The notes under the pieces: model-generated
The model's input: only the letters and a program-made list of their open reading frames with translations
Database searches by the model: none
What the model was told of the DNA's origin: nothing
Source of the DNA: Rhyzopertha dominica
Lineage: Eukaryota; Arthropoda; Insecta; Coleoptera; Bostrichidae
DNA: 64,000 bases
Assembly (NCBI GenBank): GCA_025024175.1
Contig: QCXZ01000053.1
Coordinates: forward strand, 12,090,001 to 12,154,000
Direction: 5' to 3'
Shown: in pieces, positions 45,279 to 54,984 of the stretch
Position numbering within the stretch: position 1 is the stretch's first letter
Layout: every line of letters starts with the position of its first letter
Translations under genes and position numbers: made by a program

Positions 45279-46345
45279 TAGTAATTTTTATTATGCTCGC
45301 ACACTGCAATAAGGTTCCAACTACGCTCGTTACTTCTTCATATAGATAGCTAGATAATGTAAAAAAACTGCGATACCGCCCTCTCTAGTTTTTTAAATAA
45401 GAGTGGCGACAATATCGGTAATCCGCATTAACACCCGTATACGGTATTATAGGCGACATCTTGCTGGACAATAGTAATTTTTATTATGTTCGCACCCTGC
45501 AATAAGGTTCTAACTTGGCATGTTACATCTTCATATAGGTAGCTAGATAACATAAAAAAACTGCGATACCGCCCCCTCTAGTTTTATAATAACATTGGCG
45601 ACAATACAGGTAATCCGCGTCTAACACCCTTATACGATATTATAGGCGACATATTGCCGAACAATAGTAATTTTTATTATGTTCGCACACTGCAACAAGG
45701 TTATTATAACTTGGCATGTTACTTCTCCATAAAGGTAGCTACATAATATCAAAAAACTGCGATACCGCCCTCCCTAGCTTTTTAATAACAGTGACGACTA
45801 TATAGGTAATCCGCATCTAACACCCGTATACGGTATTATAAACGACATCTTGCCGAACAATAGTAATTTTTGTTATGTTCGCACACTGCAATAAGGTTCT
45901 AACTTGGTATGTTACATCTTCATATAGTTAGCTATATAATATCAAAAAACTGCGATACCGCCCTCCCTAGTTTTTTAATAACAGTGGCGACAATATAGGT
46001 AATCCGCATTAACATCCGTATACGGTATTATAGGCGACTTCTTGCCGGACAATAGTAATTTTTATTATGTTCGCACAGTGCAATAGGGTCCTAACTTGGT
46101 ATGTTATATCTTCATATAGGTAGCTAGATAACATAAAAAAACTGCGATACCGCCCTCCCTAGTTTTTTAATAACAGTGGCGACAATAGGGTTGCAATAGG
46201 GTCCTAACTTGGTATGTTACATCTCCATATAGGTAGCTAGATAACATAAAAAAACTGCGATACCGCCCTCCCTAGTTTTATAATAACAGTGGCGACAGTA
46301 TAGGTAATCCGCATGTAACACCCGCATACGGTATTGAGTTACATT
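45279..46345. repeat. tandem array, about 192-bp unit, copy B (about 5.5 units)
   Basis: Unit starts (AGTAATTTTTATTATGTTCG-like) fall near 45285, 45472, 45666, 45863 and 46054, with a shortened last unit near 46195-46340. Conserved blocks are CTGCGATACCGCCC and GGTAATCCGCAT. One unit near 46185-46200 has an internal deletion. Unit number differs from copy A. It lies between the 3' end of the DDE-SWIM transposase and the NS1-like region. Confidence 0.85.
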
Positions 46346-47217
46346 TACCGCATTTGCTTCTAAATCGCTTTGGCATCGAAGGAATCAACAAGCACAGTTG
46401 TAAAGAAGGTATGAAAGTCTTTATTCTAACATAATGAGAAAATCTATTAGGTTTATTCTAAAATGACTGCTTGGCTAAAAGTTACAGAAAGTTTAAAAAC
46501 AACATGAAATTATAAAATATTTACTTTGTTTGCGGCTAATATCAATGAAAGAGACATGTGATCCAACCGCAGGAAAATATAAATATTAGGAATAGGTATT
46601 TTATACCTATAATTAGTACAGTACTTACCTACTAAAGTAGTAACATTGCCATCTAAATTCTTACTTACATCATACCATTGCTCTGGTATATAGGTAAAAC
46701 CAGTTCTATGCAGTGCTGTCTGCACTAGATCTAAACTGCACTGATGAGCTGTAATGACAGCAAAATAGATCTATCTGCAGTTGGTTGAGGTGTAGACAGC
46801 ACAGCATAGACGTGCATTTTAGTAACATTTTTGTTATCAAAACATCTTGTATGCGCTAAAAGCCGTCTACGATTGGTAGTAATTTTAATTTGCGGAATAC
46901 CTAATTTTTCTTCCACGCGAGTACCTGTTACCCTAATTATGCTCGTACAATAACATATATTATACTCGTATATAAGGTTGAAAACTAATAGGAGAACAGC
47001 TGAACTGGTGCAAATGGGGAGAATCTTGTAATAGTAAAAGATTTTGTGGAAATGCGTAACTATGTATTTAGGCCTTTGTTACAACCAAATATGTCTATGT
47101 CAGATTTTACGAAAATGTTTATAACTACAGTATTTGAAGTTGCCGAATAAAATAAAAAGCGATGCAAATTATGAAAGATAATATTATATGAAACTAATAC
47201 TAGCAAATGTTGAAGAG
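46346..47217 (-). other. unassigned minus-strand coding-like stretch in copy B
   Basis: Two adjacent frames (46916-46731, MEEKLGIPQIKITTNRRRLL; 46725-46510) are open over about 400 nt and could be one broken protein, but I do not recognise it. A capsid-like origin next to the NS1-like gene was considered and could not be supported. The rest is AT-rich and without signal. Confidence 0.3.
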
Positions 47218-50200
47218 CTACACATCCGGAAGCTTAGAACAACCAGGTTTATCTATTTCCGTTATGTTTCGTGCGTTTATTTTTTTCGCGTCTGCTAAGA
47301 AGCTCATGTAGTTCCGTCTCCTCTTCAACGTTTTGGAACGTTCTGAATATCCAAAGTAGCATAATATGCATGTAACGTGGGAACAGCAACCTACATTTCT
47401 TAATCCGATCTTGCATTGGCATGCCCAGCCCAGGATCGAACGAAAACCTTCTTGGGAAGGAGAGTAATGCACCCAGGTTTGATAAAAAGTGTTCCCAACA
47501 TGTCGAGATTTAATTCTTGCCTTAATCAAATACCAATCTGAAGTGCAAATGTATACATCAAAAAGTTTTTCGCTATCTATGTGTTCATCTATATAAAATT
47601 CGGCCATTTGAGTTTGGTATATGCCAAGAGTTATTTTTTTCATATCTTCCTTAGTAAGTCTTGGAAAATCTGGCAACTTATTTAGACATAGCTTTTTCAA
47701 ATGTTTTTTTGTCGAAATCAGGTTTTCCCTTTCCAGTCGAATCTGTAAGTTATTGCTCTTATTCATTTGATTGAGAGCGGCCTCTACTATTTCCCTATGA
47801 CCTTTTTTTCCAATTATAGGTGGGAAAAATGCATTAAATAGTGCACATGCTATGCGGAACCATGTGACATTTAAGTATTGAATTTTGATGTCGTTCTTGA
47901 AAAAGTGAAACACGTTTTTTTTTGATATTTTCTACTACGAACCTCATCATTGTTACTTTTCTTGATTTGTTGGATTTGTCAGTGGAAAACTGTTTCTGGC
48001 CTTTTGCCAAAAAGTTAGGGGTAAATACCAGATATCCCAGGTTTTCCAATGTTGGTATGGCGTCTCTGTAACCGCGGTCTAAGATAATGGCATCTCCTTT
48101 TGTAAAAGTGGCAAAAAAACTCACCCTTGAGTTTTGCCGGGATAATAGGATGTGGGCGTCGTTATTACCTCCATCTGCACAGAACATGTCGTCGGTATCA
48201 ACTATGTAGCCTGTTGTAGTGACGCTCATATGCGGTTTGACAAGGTTACAATTCTTCTGCATGGAATATGTTTTCTTTTGTAGGTTGAAATTTGTAAGGT
48301 TCAACATCGAAGTAAGACTTATAAAAAAAATTACCTTTATTCAACGCCACGGCAGCCAGTCGACAGCGGGGTGGGGGTCGTCGAAACGGGGCGTGACAAT
48401 CGATTATTATTTTTCTTTGTTTTGTTTTCTTTTTTTATATAGGTATTTTTTTTAGGGCGCCACCGAGTTAATTTGTAGCGATGGACAGTGAATGAATAGA
48501 TCTAACTCGGAAAATCTATTTACATATATATTGTAATGAAAAGTAATTCATACAGGTAGTACATATTTAAGTAAATAAGAACGAATAACGTATATATTCA
48601 AAGAAAACATGATAACTGGATAGAAAATGGTACCATTATCTTCACATATGAATGGATAAAAATCAAATAATCAAGTATAATTATGACCATCTAGTAAACA
48701 GAGTAGGCCTAACTATTCTGCCTTGTCTAATCCGGGTTCTTAATATCAGTCACTTCTGTTCAGCCAAATTGCCGCGTTTTTCTTATTAAGACAAGAAAAA
48801 GAAACTCACGCTACTGTTGTTCGCCGCAAACGTTTTCAGCGCCGTCCAAGCTGCCAACCGTCACCTGCGGCGCCTCTGTCCCCCTTCGCCTAAGCTTGCG
48901 GTAGCGTCGTCGGGTACAGCAGCCGTCCACTCTTTGAAGGAGCCTTTCCCTCGAATAAGTTGACCTTGCAACCAGCTTGTGTTTGTACAAGCGAAGCGCC
49001 TTTAAGGACCCTAAAAAGCTCAGCGACAAACGTGTTGCCGATGTGGCCGCTTTGTTCCGGAGAAACAACCAAACGAGGACACACAAAAGAAGAAAGAAAA
49101 AACCCTGCGACAAATGACAACACATAGTTCATGCGTTAATTATTTAATCATAAAAATGCCTACCTGTAATAACAGGGTTTTTCCACACAATAGCAAAAAT
49201 CAAACGAAAAACAAAGGGAGCTGCACGTTTTCGACGCGGACAGCTTACCCAGCGAACCAAAAAATGTGCTGCCCGCTCGAAAGCCCAATGGGACCACGGG
49301 AGCCTCTGAGTGAGAGACTACCCTTACATTAGAACTACTGGATGGGATTGGCAACACTTGATCTACTGATTAATGCACTGTTACAAATTCCATGGTTTTT
49401 CTATGTACAGATAAGTTCCATCCATTATTATGCATGCCGCCGGCCTTTCCAAACCGAAAAGCTCGTACACCATTTCAACTGAATGCTTCTCGATTATTTC
49501 TTGCCTTGAAATGGCATTGTAGCCCAAAAAGCGAGGTACAAAGTGTTCGTTTAAATCTTCTGCTACGCTTCGTAATGTCACACTAACAGTTTTTTGTAGT
49601 TTAACCCCAAACATGAAGGCAATCACTTCCTGGGAAACAACTAAACGAAGCTTAACTAGGAACATACCAAGAGCATTCCTGCCACTCCTGTTTTTGCTGC
49701 TGCGAATACTTCGGCAGTACGTAAGCACTGCATCAAACTGCCGCTTATTTAACCCCGTGATTAAATGATAGTCGGTGACGGATAGCTCAGGGTTGTCGAA
49801 ATTAACATGTGGCTGTTTTGATTTGTTGTACAATGACACAAGTGACATTATGAACTGTGAAACATCTTCAGCTGTCCATTCTACTTCGGCGTGTTTAGCT
49901 ATAAGCTTGATCTTGGACTCTTCACTTACGAGTTTGTCTTCATTTAAATGTTCCTTGCATACTCTGTTCGCGAGAGGAATTATTATATTTTGAGTAGCGA
50001 ACACATCAGCTATAGCCCTTATACTTAACACCGTTCTGCCACTCAGACTTCCGCATATGCAACATTTTCTCTGAGTGGAAACAGTGCTTCGAAACGGAAG
50101 GTGTATCGACTCGTGCACTACATTGGCGAAGTTAAATGTTTCGGAACCTTCATCTTCAGCTTCGTCCATATCCAGTTCAACTCCCGCTGAACTACCAGGT

Positions 50201-50636
50201 TGATCTTCCTGCATATCTTCTTGCACATCTGATTCAGTTTGTGTTCCAGTGGTTCGGCTGTTGTTTTGGTCTGCGTCTATTTGAGGCAATTCGTCTAATT
50301 CCATGCAGTTTCCTGTAGAATTTTCATATTCTGGGTAGCTACCCTCTGTAAATATTATAACACTTCACAAGTCTTCAGTATAAAAATAAAATAAACTTGG
50401 CTTACCGTAACATTTCGCAGTGACTCGTTGGTTAGGTTTTGAACTTTCGGCAGTATAGGTCTATAAGGGTCCATTTTTAGGCTTATGTCTATATATTTTT
50501 GGAAGTGGTTTGCATGCTTCTGCAGGTTCACTTCAATATATTTCCACGACAGCTTACTTTTCTTCTGGTTAAATTTTATTCTACCCTTACATATTTCACA
50601 CGTACAATGCGGATATTTATTTTTTTGCGCAGACAT
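47218..50636 (-). pseudogene. DDE transposase with C-terminal SWIM finger (ISL2EU/IS4EU-like), broken
   Basis: Exon 1 50636-50406 has paired Cys (CTCEICKG). Exon 2 begins at 50343 with an acidic stretch, then CCICG, and reaches the first catalytic Asp in CIIMDGTYLYIEKP. A solo LTR interrupts at 49385. The gene resumes at 48292 with QKKTYSMQKN, the second Asp in AIILDRGYRDAI and the third acidic residue expected near MMRFVVENIKKK. A frameshift at an A-run near 47930 leads to the final part with a SWIM zinc finger (GWACQCKIGLRNVGCCSHV). The fold matches DDE_4-type IS-like eukaryotic transposases. Taking the LTR and one AATT away restores the frame. ISL2EU is the best guess because that group also carries a YqaJ gene. 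Confidence 0.7.
48289..49389. repeat. solo LTR with 4-bp duplication
   Basis: Spans 48293-49385, starting TGTAAGG and ending TGTTACA, so TGTAA/TTACA is a short terminal inverted repeat with TG...CA ends. AATT lies directly outside both ends (48289-48292, 49386-49389). There are no internal coding domains; its GC-rich middle produces chance frames. It breaks the DDE-SWIM transposase gene exactly between codons of a conserved motif. Its middle is also present at the end of composite copy A. Confidence 0.8.
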
Positions 50637-50996
50637 TTCGGAAAAGCTCAGTTGAAGAATATAATATAATTAACAACAAACGAAGTGTAACAGCAATCGG
50701 AAGAAATACAAACACGTCAACAATAGCGAATAAATACTTAACAGGGAAGCAGCAACAATAAAAACTAACAAACTAACAAGAAACAAGAACAATGAAGAAC
50801 TTTCAACAGCAAGAAAATATAAACAGGAACAATCAATAAAAATAGCACTATGCACTGGTTACCCCGCAAATATTTATTGATACTTGATCACTTTTGTCAA
50901 ATGTATGACNGTAAAGACAATCTAATACGGATTCGAATTCTCTCCCAGATTCCTCACTCGCAAAAGCTAGCATAACACAACGGGACATTATGTGTT

Positions 50997-51420
50997 TTAC
51001 GTACTCACCTCAACAATACCAAAACGATAAGCCTTCTTTTGAACTTTTCGGTTACCAGACTTCCCAACTATCGAACCTCTTCCGTTATGGGCGTTGCCTT
51101 GTTCAGTTTGCATCTGTTGTTGATGATCTTGATCGACTTCTGGTTTCTTCTGATTACTGGCGTTACTGCTGTTGGTTTGTGTTGATTGTACTGAATCTTT
51201 TAATTTTGTCGCAGTACCAGGTTTCTTGGCACTAGGCGCCTTCTTTGGATCAGCGGAACGCTTACGTTTGTTACCTTTGCTGGTGTTTGATTGTTGATTT
51301 TTAGATGTCGAAGGTTTCTTATTCGATGACTGCAACTCGTTTGTTAGGCATTTTTGTACTGCACGCACGTGCTCAGTAAGTAAGGATAGAAGATCGCCTT
51401 CCGCATGTATAGAAAGAGTA
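50997..51420 (-). CDS. hypothetical basic, low-complexity protein
   Basis: An open frame reading LTEHVRAVQKCLTNELQSSN and then a Ser/Lys/Asn/Gln-rich tail with NKRKRS and KKAP repeats. It is not recognised. It could be a nucleic-acid-binding gag-like or retroelement ORF1 protein, or the 5' exon of a gene to the left. No homologous domain is visible. Confidence 0.3.
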
Positions 51421-51959
51421 AGCTGCTATTTTTGTATAGCAAAATAAATGCAAGGCACACTCGCAAACTTGACGGTTAGAAATCTCCGCAATTTCCATAT
51501 ATAGATTGCAGCAACCTTGATAGCGTTAAGTTTGCGTGAAAATGATGACGTAGGTCGTCTGCTAGAGCAAACGATACTATAATGCACATTTCCATCTACA
51601 TATAAAATTACTTTAAGGCGAAAAGGCATTGTCAATATACGCTGAGAAAACGTAGCAAATTGGTGATTGAATATTCAACCTTAAATTAACGTTGAAATTA
51701 TCAACCGGTATCAATGGGTAATGGGGTGTTATTGAAATTTCATCAAATACACTGCACAAAGTCTGTCTTCTGCCTTTAACTTTTGCACTGATTCTTCTAA
51801 GGTCGAAAAAACTTGCTCGTTTACTCCTGGCCCGTACGGAACCTGATTAAACAGATTTGTTAATATGCGTGCTGAGGGTAGTGCAAATAATTTAGGAAGC
51901 AGCCTATAACATTTGGTACTCGCTTTAATAGTGATAACGCAAGTATCTTTTCGTCCAGA

Positions 51960-52620
51960 GTATAACGTCGAGCATGTGGCAACTGACGTTGTGTTCTAAT
52001 GGTGAGTTCGCCACTTTATCAGCTGTTCTTAATTTTGTTTTAACAGTTTTGTATCAATGTTGTATGGATGATATTTTCTTAGCCCAGAATCGATGTCAAG
52101 GTGGCATATATACATTAAAGTTCATATGTGACGCTGCTGAAAGCCATCCATTAATATTGCTTACGTCGCATAAAGTTTGGGAACAAAAGGGCCGTTCTTA
52201 TCTTTTTGCAGACAATTATATTGCNGCTTAAGTTCTGAAGAATAGCANATTATTATATTAGCTCCTTCCTTATTTGAGGATACCTAATTTTGTTTTGAAT
52301 TTTCATTCTCACCTTCCCTTACAATTTCATCATTGATTTTAGACCATGTGCACTACTGAATGTTGCTACTGGGTTATTTCGGGCTTTTTAAACATAATAC
52401 CNCCTACCGCAAGCAATTTTTCTTCTATAAATGTCCAAGCAGTAGTAGATCCTGATTTAAGAATACTAGATGTTGCAAGATGGCCCGGATAAGTGCATGA
52501 TTCTACGATATTTAGATATTCACACATTTGTGCGCGGTTCGAAGATAATGAATTTCAAAATGGCTTATTGTTAGGCGATGCAGGATATATAAAGGTTATA
52601 ATGAACATGTAAAATGGATG
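51960..52620 (+). pseudogene. Harbinger transposase remnant
   Basis: Plus-strand pieces show a 5' block near 51974-52120, and at 52478-52590 VARWPG, VHDSTIF and GLLLGDAGYIK, the part of a Harbinger nuclease holding the second catalytic Asp, with a stop after WPG. The remaining domains are lost or unrecognisable. Several ambiguous bases lie here. Confidence 0.6.
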
Positions 52621-52639
52621 AATAAAATTTTTGATAACT

Positions 52640-52905
52640 TAAAATTTATTTATTTTTGCTTTAAACATTTTTCATGTTATTTTCAGCTGGTTTTCTTCCC
52701 AGTGTCTTAACTTCTGTTCATGTTCCTCCGCCATTTGTTTTTTAATGATTCATGAGTTTTCTGTTTCCTCTGATTTTTTTTTCTGACAAAAACTTTTGCT
52801 TTACCTCAACAGTAGTTTTTTTTCGTATCTGCCAAATCACGACTTTGCATTGGTTGTATTTCCGCCAACCCGTTTCTTGCCTAGTAATAATAATATTTAG
52901 ATTTA
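52640..52905 (-). pseudogene. Myb/SANT-like Harbinger accessory remnant
   Basis: The minus strand reads GWRKYNQCKVVIWQIRKKTT, a Lys-rich helix and, after a frame break, TNGGGT, the pattern of Myb/SANT-like proteins that end in a TGGG motif and accompany Harbinger transposases. It faces the Harbinger remnant on the plus strand and was cut by the LTR element at 52925. Confidence 0.45.
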
Positions 52906-52928
52906 TAAAAATAAATAAAATCAAGTTA

Positions 52929-53372
52929 TGTAACATAAACATATACATCTGGCAACGTCGCACATTTCCCCCAAGCCTACCACCACCATCCGTTAGCAGT
53001 TACAACACGGCAACAGTCTGCTCGAAGCCGTTGCGAAGACTACTCGAAACGTTGTGGAGTAGCGCGCTCTCGAGAAGGCTAGAAGCGGGTGTGCGACGAC
53101 GCGGTTCGTCCCTCCGACAAGTGCCTCCAGCTTTACCGCCCCGGGTCGGCGACGGTGTTGCTGCCGGAAACGATATCTTCCCCAAGACTTTATTCGTTAT
53201 TTTGTATTCAGTTTATCGTTTTCTATTGTTCAAGTTCTTTAGCCAAGGTCAAGTGTATTTTAGTTCGTTTGCCCCAGTAAACGTGTTACTAAAACTACTC
53301 CCGAGTATCATTTGCACTACTAACAAGTCACACCGAACTAAACGCGCCCCTGAACCCCAGTCTCAAGCCACA
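52929..53372 (+). repeat. 5' LTR
   Basis: A 444-bp repeat identical to the 3' copy except for a few substitutions (for example near 53008, 53163, 53174 and 53366-53369). It contains GC-rich sequence and would hold the promoter. What follows (TAATTGTCGCC) is not an obvious TGG-type primer binding site. Confidence 0.92.
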
Positions 53373-53532
53373 TAATTGTCGCCTCAACTTGCGGCTGTGA
53401 CTTGTAAAAAGACAGTGCAAAGGTGAAACAAAGCTTGTGATTGTTATTTGTGACATTTCGTGGACAAAAGTGAACAGTTTCAAAACGGCCCAACATAGCT
53501 ACGATCNTCGCAGAAGGAATCAGCGATCAGCT

Positions 53533-54984
53533 ATGGCAGAGCAACAGGTGGTTATGACGGCGAGCCAACTTCAGCAGCTTCTGCAAGGGATGCGTCAGAT
53601 CGTCGCCGAGGAGAGGACGACAGACGTTGGACAAGGTATCGCTCATCAACCTCCAGGTAACTTTGCCAATTGTCAATCGCGATTCGCGGGTGCAAAGAAC
53701 GAAGATGTTGAAGCGTTCGTTACGGCTATATGTATTTACAAAGAGTGCGTAAATATATCGGATAATAATGCGTTGAAGGGATTGTCAATGTTATTGGACA
53801 AGAATGCAGCCATCTGGTGGCAAGGTGCGAAAGACGGCGTAAAGACGTGGGACGAAGCGCTAAAAGCTCTGCGTCATGCGTACGGAATGCATAAACCCGC
53901 CCATAAAATATATCGTGAACTGTTTGCGCATGAACAAAAGGAGACGGAGCCGACAGACGTCTTTGTAAACGCCGCTCGTGCATTGTTGTCGCACTTACCG
54001 CCGGAACCGAAATTAGACGACACTCATAAACTTGACATGATATACGGTTTGTTAAATCGCCGCATTAGACATCAGTTACCGAGAGATGACATTAAAACGT
54101 TTGAAAATTTAATTGAAAGAGCCCGCGCTATTGAAGAGTCGTTTTATGAAGTCACCGCTTCTAAAATCGATCAAAGCAAAACGCACACTACCGACACGTC
54201 AAATAAAAACAGGATTAGATGTAATATCTGCAACTTTTATGGACATGTACAGGCCGAGTGCAAGAAATTAATTGCCGCTCGCGCAAATTCATCGATTAAA
54301 CCAATACCCCGCGCTCAATCGAAACCAGTTGAGGAAGATAAACAAAAGAGTGTATCAGTACCGAAATTTTCTTGTTTTGGATGCGGTAATCCCGGATATG
54401 TTAGATCAAATTGTCCGAAGTGTAATACTACGGCCGTCGCTATAGCAGTCGCAGAGGAGCAAAATTCTGTTAATGCCACCGAGTTGTTTTTGACAAATCT
54501 TTCATCAGATTTAGCCCGTCCGCTACTTCGTGTAACCATTGAAGGGAAAACTGGACTAGCATACGTGGATATAGGTGCGAAGCGTACCATGGCAGGTCAA
54601 CGTTTATATCAACATTTGTTATCAAAGAATTGTCCATATACAGTTGAGCACATGAATCTAACAATGGCTGATGGCAAAATAAGGAACATATTAGCACATG
54701 TGTTTAATTGCAATGTACAGGTTAACGATAAAATAATACCTACTTCATTCTTGGCAGTACCAGAACATACAACTAGCAAAACGTTGCTTGGCATAGATTT
54801 TCTTACGGATGCAGGAATCGTAATCGACATTGGTAATATGAGATGGAGCTTTAGAGAAGAACCACAAATCACATTTGACTTTATACCAGAACCGTCATCA
54901 CCAACTACAATCAAGGTAAACTTACTGGATATTTCTCTTCGTGAGGATGAAGGACAGAGCTTGGATAGTCAAGAAAGGGAATGA
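53533..54984 (+). CDS. Gypsy gag-protease polyprotein
   Basis: From the ATG at 53533 (MAEQQVVMTASQLQQ) the frame runs to a TGA at 54982-54984. The gag part has a capsid-like helical region (AIWWQGAKDGVKTWDEALK) and two zinc knuckles: CNICNFYGHVQAEC is canonical, but CFGCGNPGYVRSNC has Tyr in place of His. A retropepsin follows, with YVDIGAKRTMAG as the active-site loop, where the usual Asp-Ser/Thr-Gly reads Asp-Ile-Gly, and LLGIDFLTDAGI near the end. The altered loop suggests a weak or dead protease. The frame continues into pol across the single TGA. Confidence 0.85.
   Translation: MAEQQVVMTASQLQQLLQGMRQIVAEERTTDVGQGIAHQPPGNFANCQSRFAGAKNEDVEAFVTAICIYKECVNISDNNALKGLSMLLDKNAAIWWQGAKDGVKTWDEALKALRHAYGMHKPAHKIYRELFAHEQKETEPTDVFVNAARALLSHLPPEPKLDDTHKLDMIYGLLNRRIRHQLPRDDIKTFENLIERARAIEESFYEVTASKIDQSKTHTTDTSNKNRIRCNICNFYGHVQAECKKLIAARANSSIKPIPRAQSKPVEEDKQKSVSVPKFSCFGCGNPGYVRSNCPKCNTTAVAIAVAEEQNSVNATELFLTNLSSDLARPLLRVTIEGKTGLAYVDIGAKRTMAGQRLYQHLLSKNCPYTVEHMNLTMADGKIRNILAHVFNCNVQVNDKIIPTSFLAVPEHTTSKTLLGIDFLTDAGIVIDIGNMRWSFREEPQITFDFIPEPSSPTTIKVNLLDISLREDEGQSLDSQERE

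Larger units (their letters stand above)
40198..50636. repeat. composite repeat, copy B (fuller copy)
   Basis: From CACACAAC at 40198 to about 45740 it matches copy A (10328-16047). It then continues with more array units, an unassigned stretch, a DDE-SWIM transposase gene and, inside that gene, a solo LTR whose middle matches the end of copy A. Reading on the minus strand the order is transposase, array, NS1-like gene (with Sola-like insert), YqaJ remnant. The right limit is set by the transposase start and is a guess, because no terminal repeat was found. Confidence 0.7.

Noticed and set aside
46510..46916. Densovirus capsid gene next to NS1
   Set aside because: The two frames show no capsid motif (such as a phospholipase or Gly-rich start) that I could identify, and they lie beyond the tandem array; left as unassigned.
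48811..49330. Open frames on both strands in the GC-rich part of the solo LTR
   Set aside because: They overlap each other, have no recognisable domain, and lie wholly inside a TG...CA LTR bounded by AATT; treated as chance frames.
53373..53400. Standard tRNA primer binding site after the 5' LTR
   Set aside because: The sequence after the LTR does not begin with TGG or match a tRNA 3' end that I could identify.
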